Source: Endobacterium cereale
GTDB taxonomy: Bacteria; Pseudomonadota; Alphaproteobacteria; Rhizobiales; Rhizobiaceae
Direction of reading: 5' to 3'
Assembly: GCF_009617585.1 (NCBI RefSeq)
Contig: NZ_WIXI01000042.1
Span: 124,001 to 188,000 of the forward strand
DNA length: 64,000 bases
Of the stretch, positions 8,749 to 17,658 are shown one piece after another. Under the pieces are notes generated by a model. It was given only the letters and a program-made list of their open reading frames with translations. It was not told where the DNA came from and did no database searches. Position numbers and translations under genes: made by a program. The stretch's first letter is position 1. Each line of letters starts with the position of its first letter.

Positions 8749-11700
8749 ATGGCACAGTTCTTCATCAGCCGCCCGATCCTTGCCTGGGTCTTTGCGCTGT
8801 TCATCTCCATCGCAGGCATCATCGCCCTGCCCTTCCTGTCGATTGCGCAGTACCCCAAGGTTGCGCCGCCTCAGCTGACCATCTCGACCTCCTATCCGGG
8901 CGCATCGCCCCAGGAGATTTATCAGGGCGTGACACGCCTGATCGAGGAGGAGTTGAACGGCGTTACCGGGATGATGTATTTCGAGTCGACCTCCGACACG
9001 TCCGGCTCGGTCAGCATCAACGCCACATTCGAAGCCGGCACCGATCTGGATCAGGCCTCGGTCAAGGTGCAGAACGCGATCCGTCGTGTCGAATCCCGCC
9101 TTCCCTCCGCCGTGACCTCGCAGGGCGTGACCGTCGAGGAAGCCGCATCCGGCTTCCTGATGATGATCACCCTCACCTCGACCGATGGAAAGATGGATGA
9201 GGTCGCGCTCGGCGACTACCTGAACCGCAACGTGCTGGGCGAAATCCGCCGTCTCGGTGGTGTCGGCCGCGCACAGTTGTTCGCCGCCCAGCGCGCCATG
9301 CGCGTCTGGATCGATCCTGACAAGCTGGTCGGCCTTAACATGACTGCCGCCGACGTAAACGCTGCGATCACCGCGCAGAATGCACAGGTCGCCGCCGGCC
9401 AGATCGGCGCGGCTCCCAACCCGGTCAACCAGGATCTGACGGCAACGGTCCTCGTACAGGGACAGCTGAGCGATCCGAAGGCGTTCGGCAACATCATTCT
9501 GCGCGCCAATGCGGACGGCAGCGCGGTGCTGCTGAAGGATGTGGCGCGCATCGAACTGGGTGCCGAAAACTACAATTTTTCCAGCCGCTTGAACGGACAG
9601 CCGAGTGCTGCCGTCGGCATCCAGCTTTCGTCCACCGGCAACGCCGTCTCGACGTCGGCTGCCGTGCAGGCCAAGCTTGCGGAACTGTCCGAGTTCTTCC
9701 CAACTGGCGTCAAGTATGACGTGCCTTACGACACCAGCCCGTTCGTCTCGGCATCGATCGAGAAGGTTCTGCACACGCTCGTTGAAGCCATCGTGCTGGT
9801 CTTCATCGTCATGTTCGTCTTCCTGCAGAACTTCCGCTACACCGTCATCCCGACGCTGGTCGTTCCGGTCGCCCTGCTCGGTACCTGCGCGATCATGTAC
9901 GCCACCGGGTTCTCCATCAACGTGCTGACCATGTTCGCCATGGTTCTCGCCATCGGCATTCTGGTCGACGACGCGATCGTCGTCGTCGAGAATGTGGAAC
10001 GCATCATGGCCGAGGAAGGCCTGTCACCGCGGGCCGCCACCCGCAAGGCGATGAAGCAAATCACCGGCGCGATCCTCGGGATCACGCTTGTGCTCTCCTG
10101 CGTATTCATCCCCATGGCCATGTTCCCCGGCTCCACCGGCATCATCTATCGTCAGTTCTCGCTGACCATGGTCGTGTCGATCCTGTTTTCGGCATTCCTG
10201 GCGCTGTCGCTCACGCCTGCTCTGTGCGCGACTTTCCTCAAGCCGATCAAGGGCGGCCATCACGAGAAGAAGGGACTGGCGGGCTGGTTCAACCGCAAGT
10301 TCGATGGTCTGACCAACGGCTATGTGAAGAGCACCACCGGGATGACGCGACGCGCTGGCCGCATGATGGTCATCTATCTCGCGCTCGTCGTCGGCCTCGG
10401 ATACCTGTTCGTGAACCTGCCTTCGGGCTTCGTTCCTGCCGAAGACCAGGGCAATCTGATCGTCGACATCCAGGGACCACCGGAAGCCAGCGCCAACCGC
10501 ACACAGGCATCAGTCGAACAGATCGAAGAGATCTTCAAGGGGGAGCCTGCCGTCAAGGATGTCATCGCCATCCAGGGCTTCAGCTTCTCCGGAAGCGGCG
10601 CCAACGCTGCCCTGATGTTCGTGACGCTGAAGGACTGGAGCGAACGCGGTGAAGGCAATTCCGCGCAGGAGATCGCCGACCGCATCAACATGGCCCTGTT
10701 CGGCCTCAAGGATGCGACCAGCTATGCGCTATCTCCGCCCGCCATCGAAGGTTTTGGGGCGACAGGCGGTTTCGCCTTCCGCCTTCAGGACCGAAATGGC
10801 ATCGGACAGGCAGCTCTGTCGGCGGCGGGTGCCGAGCTGATGGAGAAGGCAAGCCAGAGCCCCGTCCTCACCGGGATGCGCGTCGAAGGACTGCCGGATG
10901 CCGCACAGGTTCTGCTCGTGATCGACCGCGAGAAGGCGAACACGTTCGGCGTGACCTTTGCCGACATCAACAACACGATCACCGCAAACCTCGGATCGTC
11001 CTATATCAACGACTTCCCGAATGCAGGTCGCATGCAGCGTGTCATCGTACAGGCTCAGGATCGCGACCGTCTGCAGACCGAGGATCTGCTCAAGCTGAAC
11101 GTGCGCAACGCCAGCGGCGGTATGGTGCCCCTGTCTTCCTTTGCTATCGCACAGTGGCAGAAAGGATCCCCGCAGATCGTCGGCTATAACGGCTATCCGA
11201 CTGTGCGTATTGCCGGCGAGCCGGCACCCGGCACCTCTTCCGGTGCGGCAATCGCGGAGATGGAGCGCCTCGCGGGCGAGATGCCGGACGGCATCGGTTT
11301 CGAATGGACAGGTCAGTCCCTCGAGGAGATCAAGTCCGGTTCGCAGGCACCATTCCTGTTCGGCATCAGCATGCTGTTTGTCTTCCTGCTGCTGGCGGGC
11401 CTTTACGAAAGCTGGTCTATCCCGCTGTCGGTCATCCTCGTCGTGCCGCTCGGCGTGATCGGCACCGTTCTCGCCGTCATGACGGCCGGGATGTCCAACG
11501 ACATCTACTTCAAGGTCGGCCTGATCGCGATCATCGGCCTGTCCGCGAAGAACGCCATCCTGATCATCGAGTTTGCCAAGGACAACTATGCCGAAGGCAA
11601 GCCGCTGCTGGAATCCGCCATGGAAGCGGCACGGCTGCGGTTCCGGCCGATCATCATGACCTCGCTGGCGTTCACGCTCGGCGTGGTGCCGCTGGTGATC

Positions 11701-11901
11701 GCATCGGGCGCAAGTGCCGCCAGCCAGAACGCCATCGGCACAGCCGTGCTTGGTGGCATGATCTCGGCGACGGTGCTTGCCGTGTTCTTCGTGCCCACCT
11801 TCTTCGTCTTCGTCCTGAAGCTGTCCCGGACGAAGCGGCCGGAGACGGAGGAAATCGAGGCCGGCGCGGCGTCTTCGACCTCAGGTCAAAGCGGCCACTG
11901 A
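8749..11901 (+). CDS. RND multidrug efflux inner-membrane transporter (MexB/AcrB family, HAE1)
   Basis: A proton-driven drug exporter of 1050 aa, the normal AcrB length. It opens with MAQFFISRPILAWVFALFI, the hallmark start of HAE1 pumps, which fixes ATG 8749. The frame is open upstream but overlaps the adaptor gene. The TM4 proton-relay motif GILVDDAIVVVENVERIM and the matching TM10 region (GLSAKNAILIIEFAKD) are intact. Two large periplasmic loops are present, with the QYP, PGASP and YPGA family motifs near residues 30-45. The C-terminus is short and charged. It forms the core of a tripartite pump with the adaptor and the outer-membrane factor. Confidence 0.96.
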   Translation: MAQFFISRPILAWVFALFISIAGIIALPFLSIAQYPKVAPPQLTISTSYPGASPQEIYQGVTRLIEEELNGVTGMMYFESTSDTSGSVSINATFEAGTDLDQASVKVQNAIRRVESRLPSAVTSQGVTVEEAASGFLMMITLTSTDGKMDEVALGDYLNRNVLGEIRRLGGVGRAQLFAAQRAMRVWIDPDKLVGLNMTAADVNAAITAQNAQVAAGQIGAAPNPVNQDLTATVLVQGQLSDPKAFGNIILRANADGSAVLLKDVARIELGAENYNFSSRLNGQPSAAVGIQLSSTGNAVSTSAAVQAKLAELSEFFPTGVKYDVPYDTSPFVSASIEKVLHTLVEAIVLVFIVMFVFLQNFRYTVIPTLVVPVALLGTCAIMYATGFSINVLTMFAMVLAIGILVDDAIVVVENVERIMAEEGLSPRAATRKAMKQITGAILGITLVLSCVFIPMAMFPGSTGIIYRQFSLTMVVSILFSAFLALSLTPALCATFLKPIKGGHHEKKGLAGWFNRKFDGLTNGYVKSTTGMTRRAGRMMVIYLALVVGLGYLFVNLPSGFVPAEDQGNLIVDIQGPPEASANRTQASVEQIEEIFKGEPAVKDVIAIQGFSFSGSGANAALMFVTLKDWSERGEGNSAQEIADRINMALFGLKDATSYALSPPAIEGFGATGGFAFRLQDRNGIGQAALSAAGAELMEKASQSPVLTGMRVEGLPDAAQVLLVIDREKANTFGVTFADINNTITANLGSSYINDFPNAGRMQRVIVQAQDRDRLQTEDLLKLNVRNASGGMVPLSSFAIAQWQKGSPQIVGYNGYPTVRIAGEPAPGTSSGAAIAEMERLAGEMPDGIGFEWTGQSLEEIKSGSQAPFLFGISMLFVFLLLAGLYESWSIPLSVILVVPLGVIGTVLAVMTAGMSNDIYFKVGLIAIIGLSAKNAILIIEFAKDNYAEGKPLLESAMEAARLRFRPIIMTSLAFTLGVVPLVIASGASAASQNAIGTAVLGGMISATVLAVFFVPTFFVFVLKLSRTKRPETEEIEAGAASSTSGQSGH

Positions 11902-11936
11902 ACCGAAACTGACCGATCATCCCCAGTCGGTCGGGA

Positions 11937-11966
11937 GCCCCTCTCCCATTCTTACGGGAGTGGGGC
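11937..11966 (+). promoter_or_regulatory. stem-loop between RND pump and outer-membrane factor genes
   Basis: Arms GCCCCTCTCCC (11937-11947) and GGGAGTGGGGC (11956-11966) pair at 10 of 11 positions with an 8-nt loop. No T-tract follows, so read-through into the outer-membrane gene is expected. It could reduce distal expression or stabilise the upstream message. Confidence 0.5.
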
Positions 11967-11994
11967 ACTTCACATATTGCTTCCAGGAATTCCC

Positions 11995-13482
11995 ATGTAC
12001 GCCTCGACGATCAAACCCCGCCGGTTCAAGCGCTTCGCCAAACTGTCCCTTTGCATTTCAATTGTGGCCCTCCTTTCAGGATGCATGGTTGGCCCGGATT
12101 ATGAGCGTCCCACCCTTTTCGTTCCCGCAGAATGGAACGGCGCCAAAACGAAGGACGCTATTCGCCCTGCCGAACTGGCATTCTGGTGGAAGAACCTCAG
12201 GGATCCTCAACTCGATTCGCTGATTGAGCGCGCCATCGCAAACAACCGAAGCGTAGCAATGGCTCAGGCGCGGCTGCGTCAAGCACGCGCCGCGCTGGAC
12301 CAGGAAGCCGGTACGCTCGCGCCCACCATCGGTACTTCCACGGCTGCCACCCGGACAAAGACAGCGGACGCGTTAACGGCTGACGGAGAGAATATTTCGA
12401 CGCTTTACAAAAGCGGGTTTGACGCAAGTTGGGAACTTGACCTGTTTGGCGGAAAACGTCGCAGCGTGGAAGCTGCGAGATACGGCCTCGACGCCTCCGA
12501 GGAAGAACTTCGCAATACGATGCTTGTCCTGATCGGCGATGTTGCCGCAAATTACGTGCAGGTCCGCGCCACTCAGGCGAAAATCTCGCTCGCAAGTCGC
12601 ACCGCAAAATCCCAGAGACAGTCCGCATCGCTGACGCGCGCCAAACTCGAAGCCGGATCTGGCACGACTGCCGACGTCGCACGCGCCGAGGCATTGGCAG
12701 CGACCACGGAGGCTGACCTGCCAACCCAGGAAATTTCCAAGGCGACGGCGGTCAACCGCCTTGGTGTCTTGCTGGGATTGCCGCCAGCCAGTTTGTCTAC
12801 TGAACTGGCGCGATCCCGGCCAATTCCGCGACCTCAATTCCCGATGCCAGTTGGCATTCCGGCGGAAATTCTGCTTTCGCGACCAGACGTGCGTATGGCG
12901 GAGCGCCAGCTGGCGCAATCGACAGCGAAAATCGGTGTCGCGGACGCTGCGCGTTATCCCGCGATCAGCCTCACCGGCAACATCGCATCCTCGGCGCTGC
13001 ACATCAGTGACCTTGCCAAGAGCTCGACCATTGGCTGGGCGATCGGCCCCACTGTGACGGTGCCGCTGTTCCGTGGCGGGCAGTTGAAGGCTGCGCTCGA
13101 GGTGGCGAAAGCAGCCCGTGACGAATCCTTCGCGACATACGAAGCCTCGGTACTGACCGCGATGGAAGACGTAGAAAACGCCATCGTCTCACTGTCGCAG
13201 CAGCGACGCCGGTCCGCAAAACTTGCAGTGGCCGTCGATGCATACCGCAGGGCAAACAACGCCTCTACGGCGCAATATCAATCCGGTGTCCTGAACTATC
13301 TCGACCTGCTCGACGGACAGCGTCAGCTTTACAGTGCCGAAGCTTCGCTGATTGATAGCCAGCTTGCCGTAACGACCGCATATATCTCGCTGAACAAAGC
13401 GCTGGGCGGTGGATGGACAGGAGCCGTCGTCGCAAAGAGAGCATCGAAAGCCACAATGGAAAACGGCAGGACGCGAGACTGA
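11995..13482 (+). CDS. outer-membrane efflux lipoprotein (OprM/NodT family)
   Basis: The outer-membrane channel of the pump, 495 aa, in the usual range for the family. It has a lipoprotein signal ending in the lipobox LLSGC, with acylated Cys30 followed by MVGPDYERP, the standard opening of NodT/OprM proteins. Two tandem OEP repeats follow (first from about residue 60, second from about 280), with the conserved GGGKRR-like turn (ELDLFGGKRRSVEAA) and the second-repeat counterpart (VPLFRGGQLKAALEVA). ATG 11995 is preferred over a TTG 18 bp upstream because AGGAAT precedes it at the right distance. Confidence 0.94.
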   Translation: MYASTIKPRRFKRFAKLSLCISIVALLSGCMVGPDYERPTLFVPAEWNGAKTKDAIRPAELAFWWKNLRDPQLDSLIERAIANNRSVAMAQARLRQARAALDQEAGTLAPTIGTSTAATRTKTADALTADGENISTLYKSGFDASWELDLFGGKRRSVEAARYGLDASEEELRNTMLVLIGDVAANYVQVRATQAKISLASRTAKSQRQSASLTRAKLEAGSGTTADVARAEALAATTEADLPTQEISKATAVNRLGVLLGLPPASLSTELARSRPIPRPQFPMPVGIPAEILLSRPDVRMAERQLAQSTAKIGVADAARYPAISLTGNIASSALHISDLAKSSTIGWAIGPTVTVPLFRGGQLKAALEVAKAARDESFATYEASVLTAMEDVENAIVSLSQQRRRSAKLAVAVDAYRRANNASTAQYQSGVLNYLDLLDGQRQLYSAEASLIDSQLAVTTAYISLNKALGGGWTGAVVAKRASKATMENGRTRD

Positions 13483-13654
13483 TTTAAAGCACGCGTCTGA
13501 CAAAGAAAAAGCGTCGGCCACCGCCGCGTTTCGGGAAAATCCGACCTGACCATGAAACACCGAACCTGCTCAAGCAGGATTGCATGCTGTTGCAACACTT
13601 GAAGGAACTGCTCCAAGGGGCAGTCGTTGGTTAAGTGAAAGGAGTTCGTTTATT

Positions 13655-13834
13655 ATGCAAGACAACACTGTTCAAAACTACACGCCTTCTGAGCTTAGCG
13701 ACCGTTACTCGATCGAGCTGGGTGAGGCGCAAAGGCTCATCACCAGTTTTGGGGCGGACCGGACCGAACTTGACCGTCTGCTCGGAGCACGTGGTCGCAT
13801 ACATGAAGAAATAGAAACCAGACTTGCCGCGTGA
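13655..13834 (+). CDS. small hypothetical protein, 59 aa
   Basis: I do not recognise the family. The 59-residue product begins MQDNTVQNYTPSELSDRYSI and is rich in charged residues, with likely two helices (GEAQRLITSFGADRTELDRL and GRIHEEIETRLAA). It has no signal peptide or membrane segment. A good ribosome-binding site (AAAGGAG, 13637-13643) lies before the ATG. Its length and helical DNA-binding-like second half are reminiscent of short DUF3606-type rhizobial proteins, but I would not assign it. The stop codon lies inside a perfect inverted repeat that probably ends its transcript. Confidence 0.65.
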   Translation: MQDNTVQNYTPSELSDRYSIELGEAQRLITSFGADRTELDRLLGARGRIHEEIETRLAA

Positions 13835-13849
13835 CAGTAGCAAGTCTGG
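13818..13849 (+). terminator. perfect inverted repeat spanning the stop codon of the 59-aa gene
   Basis: CCAGACTTGC (13818-13827) and GCAAGTCTGG (13840-13849) are perfect 10-bp arms around a 12-nt loop that contains the TGA stop (13832-13834). It is followed by TAGG rather than a T-run. It may be a weak terminator, an mRNA-stabilising element or a protein-binding site. Confidence 0.45.
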
Positions 13850-13958
13850 TAGGATGAAATACCATGCAGCGTCCGGAAATCGGTTTTCGGGCGTGTAGTC
13901 AAACTGAAGGCTTTGAGTTTGGCTTGCGCGCTGCTGGTATCAAGCACCGTGGATGCCA

Positions 13959-14312
13959 CTATGCCTCATGAACTTCCGACCAATGCGGATAGGTGACATA
14001 GGCTGTCAGAGCACCCTCTCCTTCCGTCACGATCGTTACGGTTTCGCCCTTCGGCATGTAAACGATATCTCCCGGTCCAGCTATGTGTGTGCCGGCTGTT
14101 GTCGAAACAGCTACTCGCCCCTCCAGCACGATCATGACGTCATCGACAGCCATCGTCTCGGTGAGCTTCTGGTTTGCGGCGTAGCGACCATAGCCAATCG
14201 TGATCGGCCCACCGTGCCTTTCGTCCACCAGATTTCCGACATAGATATCTCCAGTCTGACCTGGTGACCGCGAAAATTCGGCATCAGATGGGCTGAATTT
14301 CTGAACTTTCAT
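13959..14312 (-). CDS. cupin-domain protein (EutQ-like small cupin)
   Basis: A 117-aa single-domain cupin. The motifs of a double-stranded beta-helix are visible: a first motif around VDDVMIVLEGRVAVSTTAG (about residues 55-75) and a second GPGDIVYMPKGETVTIVTEGEG (about 78-100). The usual metal-binding His residues of the first motif are largely replaced, so metal binding is uncertain. EutQ-like small cupins include acetate kinases and uncharacterised binding proteins. It is a single gene, convergent to the 59-aa gene and separated by about 100 bp from the EmrB-like gene. The substrate is unknown. Confidence 0.8.
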   Translation of the reverse strand: MKVQKFSPSDAEFSRSPGQTGDIYVGNLVDERHGGPITIGYGRYAANQKLTETMAVDDVMIVLEGRVAVSTTAGTHIAGPGDIVYMPKGETVTIVTEGEGALTAYVTYPHWSEVHEA

Positions 14313-14416
14313 TGCAACCTCCCGCTTATCTGAAGCCGAATTAGGGCGTCTATCGCCGACGCCAAGAAATTGACCTGAACGGAGGCATCATGTCGCAGGA
14401 TCGAGACAAGGCAGCT

Positions 14417-16033
14417 TTAATGTGCGCTCGTGTTCTCCGCCTTCAGATTGACGTTGCGCAGGATGAGCGCCAAGGGCACCACGGCGATCGAAATCAGCGC
14501 AAGAACATGGAATACGTCGATATAGGCGAGAAAACTCGCCTGCGTCTGCACCTGAGCGCCGATCCAGCCGGTCGCCCGGCTCTGGGCGTCGGCAAGCGTC
14601 GAGCCATGTTGAGTAAAATAGCCCTCTACGGTTTTCATCGTCTGCTGGAAGGCAGGGTCTGAAGGTATGGTGTGCTCGACCAGCATGTTCTGATGCCATT
14701 GTTCGCGGTGCGCCAGAACGTTGGTTGCAATACACACGCCAATAGAGCCACCAGTGTTTCGTGCTGCATTGATCAATGCCGAGGCCTGATCTGTCTGTTC
14801 GGGTTTGAGGCCGTCATAGGATGCGGCGGTTATGGGAATGAAAATCAGTGGAAGACCGATGCCGAGGAAAAACCGCGACTCCACGAAGAAGCCGAAATTG
14901 AGCCCGGGATTAAGACTGGTCATGAACCACATCGAATAAGCGATGGTCGCCGCACCTGTGGCAATCAGATATTTGGGCTGAACCTTGGTAACCAGACGCC
15001 CGGTCACGAACATCATGACCATGGTGACGACACCACCCGGTGAAAGCGCCAATCCGGCCCAGGTTGCGGTATAACCGTAATTTTCCTGGAGTACCTGCGG
15101 TACGAACTGTGTCGTAGCGATCAGGATCGCTCCGATTGCCAGCATGACGATGAAACAGGATCCGAATTGTCGTGTCGCCAGCAGGCGTACATCGACGGCG
15201 GGATTCTTCGCCGTCATCAACCATGGGATCGAGGCCAGGAAGGCCCCGATGCAGATGACTGTGGCAACGATTATAAACGTTGAATCGAACCAGTCTTCGG
15301 TCTGGCCGCGGTCGAGCACCAACTCAAGCGCACCAAGGAAGATAGCGACCAGGGCGAAACCGACGATATCGAAGCGAATGCCATCACGCTTCATCTTCTG
15401 GCGTTCCTGCTCTGCAGACGGCGGATCCTGAACCAGCATGTAAACAAGGAAAAATGCCAGGACGCCGACCGGTCCGTTGATCAGAAAGCACCAGTGCCAG
15501 GAAAAATTGTCGGACAGATAGCCGCCGAGCGTCGGTCCGATGACCGGCGCAACAACAACAGCAATCCCAAAGACCGCAAAGGCTTGCCCGCGTTTTTCCG
15601 GCGGAAACGAATCCGTCAGGATCGACTGCGATACCGGCACCATGCCGCCGCCTGCAAAACCCTGGATCATGCGAAAGATCAGCAATGACGGCAGATCCCA
15701 AGCAAGCCCGCAGAGAACTGACGAGATGGTGAACGTGGCAAGGCAGATCAGGTAGAAACGTTTTCGCCCGTAACGTTGTGCAATGAAACTCGAGGCCATC
15801 AACGCGATGGCATTGGACACCAGATAGGTTGTCACCACCCAACTGGCTTCGTCGGAACTGATCGCGAGGCCGCCTGAAATGTAGCGCAGGGCGACGTTGG
15901 CGATCGTTGTATCTAGCACTTCCATGAAGGCGGCAACCGCCACTACGATTGCCACGATCCACGGATTGGTTACGCGGCCGGCCCCAGCGCCCTCTCCCCC
16001 GGCGCTGGCCGCCACCCCGCTTGCGCCCGCCAT
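14417..16033 (-). CDS. DHA2-family MFS multidrug exporter (EmrB-like)
   Basis: A proton-coupled drug exporter of 538 aa with about 14 membrane helices, as in EmrB. It shows the motif AFMEVLDTTIANVAL in helix 1 (signature D/T motif of DHA2 proteins), the antiporter motif C region (FGIAVVVAPVIGPTLGGYLSDNFSWHWCFLINGPVG), and SQ(S)ILTDSFPPEKRGQA. It is translated from ATG 16033, only 1 bp after the EmrA-like gene's stop, so the two are co-expressed and form a tripartite pump with an outer-membrane factor from elsewhere. The first 20 residues are Gly/Ala-rich and cytosolic. Confidence 0.94.
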   Translation of the reverse strand: MAGASGVAASAGGEGAGAGRVTNPWIVAIVVAVAAFMEVLDTTIANVALRYISGGLAISSDEASWVVTTYLVSNAIALMASSFIAQRYGRKRFYLICLATFTISSVLCGLAWDLPSLLIFRMIQGFAGGGMVPVSQSILTDSFPPEKRGQAFAVFGIAVVVAPVIGPTLGGYLSDNFSWHWCFLINGPVGVLAFFLVYMLVQDPPSAEQERQKMKRDGIRFDIVGFALVAIFLGALELVLDRGQTEDWFDSTFIIVATVICIGAFLASIPWLMTAKNPAVDVRLLATRQFGSCFIVMLAIGAILIATTQFVPQVLQENYGYTATWAGLALSPGGVVTMVMMFVTGRLVTKVQPKYLIATGAATIAYSMWFMTSLNPGLNFGFFVESRFFLGIGLPLIFIPITAASYDGLKPEQTDQASALINAARNTGGSIGVCIATNVLAHREQWHQNMLVEHTIPSDPAFQQTMKTVEGYFTQHGSTLADAQSRATGWIGAQVQTQASFLAYIDVFHVLALISIAVVPLALILRNVNLKAENTSAH

Positions 16034-16034
16034 C

Positions 16035-17204
16035 TCAGTTCCTCGGGCGAACGGTCACGGTCGGCACGACCGACATTCCCGGGCCGATCGAGATGTCCTT
16101 TGGCCATTCGTCGATGGTCACCTTGACCGGCACGCGCTGCGTCACTTTCACGTAATTGCCGGTCGCATTTTCCGCCGGCAACAGAGAAAAAGCGGTTCCC
16201 GAACCGGGCTGTACCGACGCCACCCTGCCATGCAGGACATGAGCGGGATAGGCATCAATGGTGAGATCCACAGACTGGCCGGGACGCATATCCGACAGCT
16301 GGGTTTCCTTGAAATTGGCCGAAATCCACATATCGTCCGGCACGAACATGGCGATCGCCTGTCCGGCCTCCACGAACTGGCCCTTTGCCCCGCTGAGCTG
16401 AACGACGCGGCCGGGCTGTTCCGCATGCAGTTCGGTATAGTTCAGGTTCTGCTGTGCACTTTCCCTCTGGGCTTGCGCCTGCTTGAGGCTCGCAAGCGCA
16501 TTTGCCCGCTGCGCCTGCGCCGCAACCTTGTTCTTGGTCGCCGAGGTGACGCTGGCTCCCGCCTGATTGAACGTGGCCTGCGCCTGCCTCAAGTTGGATT
16601 CGGATTGCTGCGAGGTCTGGACGGTGCCGGCACCGCCTTGCACGAGCTCGCGCTGGCGATTTGCCTCGTCTCTGGCAAATTGAAGCGCAGCTTCGGCTGA
16701 AGATTGCTGCGCCTGAGCCTCGGCGATGGATGCATCGCTGACCTCGACCTGCGCATCGGCACTGGCAATCGAGGCTTTGGCGGCTTCCACCTGACCGTCG
16801 GCCTGGTCAAGCGCGATCTGGTAATCTCTGGGGACGATTTTGGCGATCACTGCTCCGGCGGCCAGATGTTGGTTGTCGGTCACGGCGACGTCTTCGAGAT
16901 AGCCGGAAACCTTAGCGGCTATCGAGAAGCTTCTTGCATCGATGAAAGCATCATCGGTGGTCTCATACGGATGGAAATAAACTAGCCATACAAAATAAGT
17001 GACGATCGCCAGTGCAATGATCACCACGACGGTCAGGAGCGTGGCAATGGGATGCCGCCTGAAGAAGGAAAACTTTCGTTTCTCTCCGTCCGAACCCTTC
17101 TCAGATTTTCGCTTATCGCCGGTAGCGTCCTTGTCGCGAATGTCTTTGAGAACGGATTGGCGATCAGTACCGTTGTCCGGTGCGGTGTCTTGGACCTGAG
17201 CCAC
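16035..17204 (-). CDS. HlyD-family membrane-fusion adaptor (EmrA-like)
   Basis: A 389-aa adaptor partner of the EmrB-like exporter. It has a cytosolic Lys/Asp-rich tail (residues 1-48), one membrane anchor (about 50-72, PIATLLTVVVIIALAIVTYF), then the lipoyl half-motif (YETTDDAFIDARSFSIAAKVSGYLEDVAV). A long Ala/Gln-rich coiled-coil hairpin follows (about 125-250, with repeated AQA/QAQ), then the second lipoyl half and a beta-barrel ending in VTVRP. The cytosolic tail is longer than in E. coli EmrA. Transcription probably starts in the 17205-17560 gap shared with pqqA. Confidence 0.93.
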   Translation of the reverse strand: MAQVQDTAPDNGTDRQSVLKDIRDKDATGDKRKSEKGSDGEKRKFSFFRRHPIATLLTVVVIIALAIVTYFVWLVYFHPYETTDDAFIDARSFSIAAKVSGYLEDVAVTDNQHLAAGAVIAKIVPRDYQIALDQADGQVEAAKASIASADAQVEVSDASIAEAQAQQSSAEAALQFARDEANRQRELVQGGAGTVQTSQQSESNLRQAQATFNQAGASVTSATKNKVAAQAQRANALASLKQAQAQRESAQQNLNYTELHAEQPGRVVQLSGAKGQFVEAGQAIAMFVPDDMWISANFKETQLSDMRPGQSVDLTIDAYPAHVLHGRVASVQPGSGTAFSLLPAENATGNYVKVTQRVPVKVTIDEWPKDISIGPGMSVVPTVTVRPRN

Positions 17205-17560
17205 GTTTTGCCCCTGCTGAAATGATGGGAAAGATCATTTTCAACGCGGCAATTCGGCAGGGGTTCCGATCAAGTGCCTGTTCTCGAATGACACCCCATG
17301 TCGGATTTTTCTGCACATCTCGATACAATCGAGCATATTATGTCGGTTCACGTCGCGACCGTTATTCGTCGTCAAAGGCTTGCTGACCACGTGCGGCCCC
17401 AGCGTCCAGGTCCCACTTCGGCATATCCTCGGCAATGTCTTCAGGAACACTTGGCATTTGTGAGCATTGACGAGTTCGTGAGGGCTGTTTCAATTTGGCA
17501 ATTCGGCCCCATATCCTCAACGGGTGGCCTCGGCCCCTATTCGAAATAAGGAGTATCAAT
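17205..17560. other. divergent intergenic region between emrA-like and pqqA
   Basis: About 356 bp without a supportable gene. It must hold the leftward promoter for the EmrAB-like pair and the rightward promoter for pqqA. I see no repeated operator or regulator gene. The ribosome-binding site AAGGAG for pqqA lies at 17548-17553. Confidence 0.5.
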
Positions 17561-17656
17561 ATGAAATGGACTGCACCTAAGTTTGTTGAAGTATCGTGCG
17601 GCATGGAAATCAACCGTTACGCACCGGCAGACGGTAGCGAGCCGGTTCTGTTCTGA
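17561..17656 (+). CDS. pqqA: PQQ precursor peptide PqqA
   Basis: A 31-residue ribosomal peptide that supplies the glutamate and tyrosine from which pyrroloquinoline quinone is built. It reads MKWTAPKFVEVSCGMEINRY and continues to end PVLF. The two modified residues Glu16 and Tyr20 are present in the invariant E-x-x-x-Y spacing. It is too short for routine gene callers. AAGGAG lies 7 bp before the ATG, and pqqB starts 2 bp after its stop, so translation is likely coupled. Confidence 0.97.
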   Translation: MKWTAPKFVEVSCGMEINRYAPADGSEPVLF

Positions 17657-17658
17657 TC

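Noticed and set aside
8623-9774. Minus-strand open frame of 383 codons within the RND genes
   Set aside because: Antisense to the adaptor end and the pump start; no recognisable domain.
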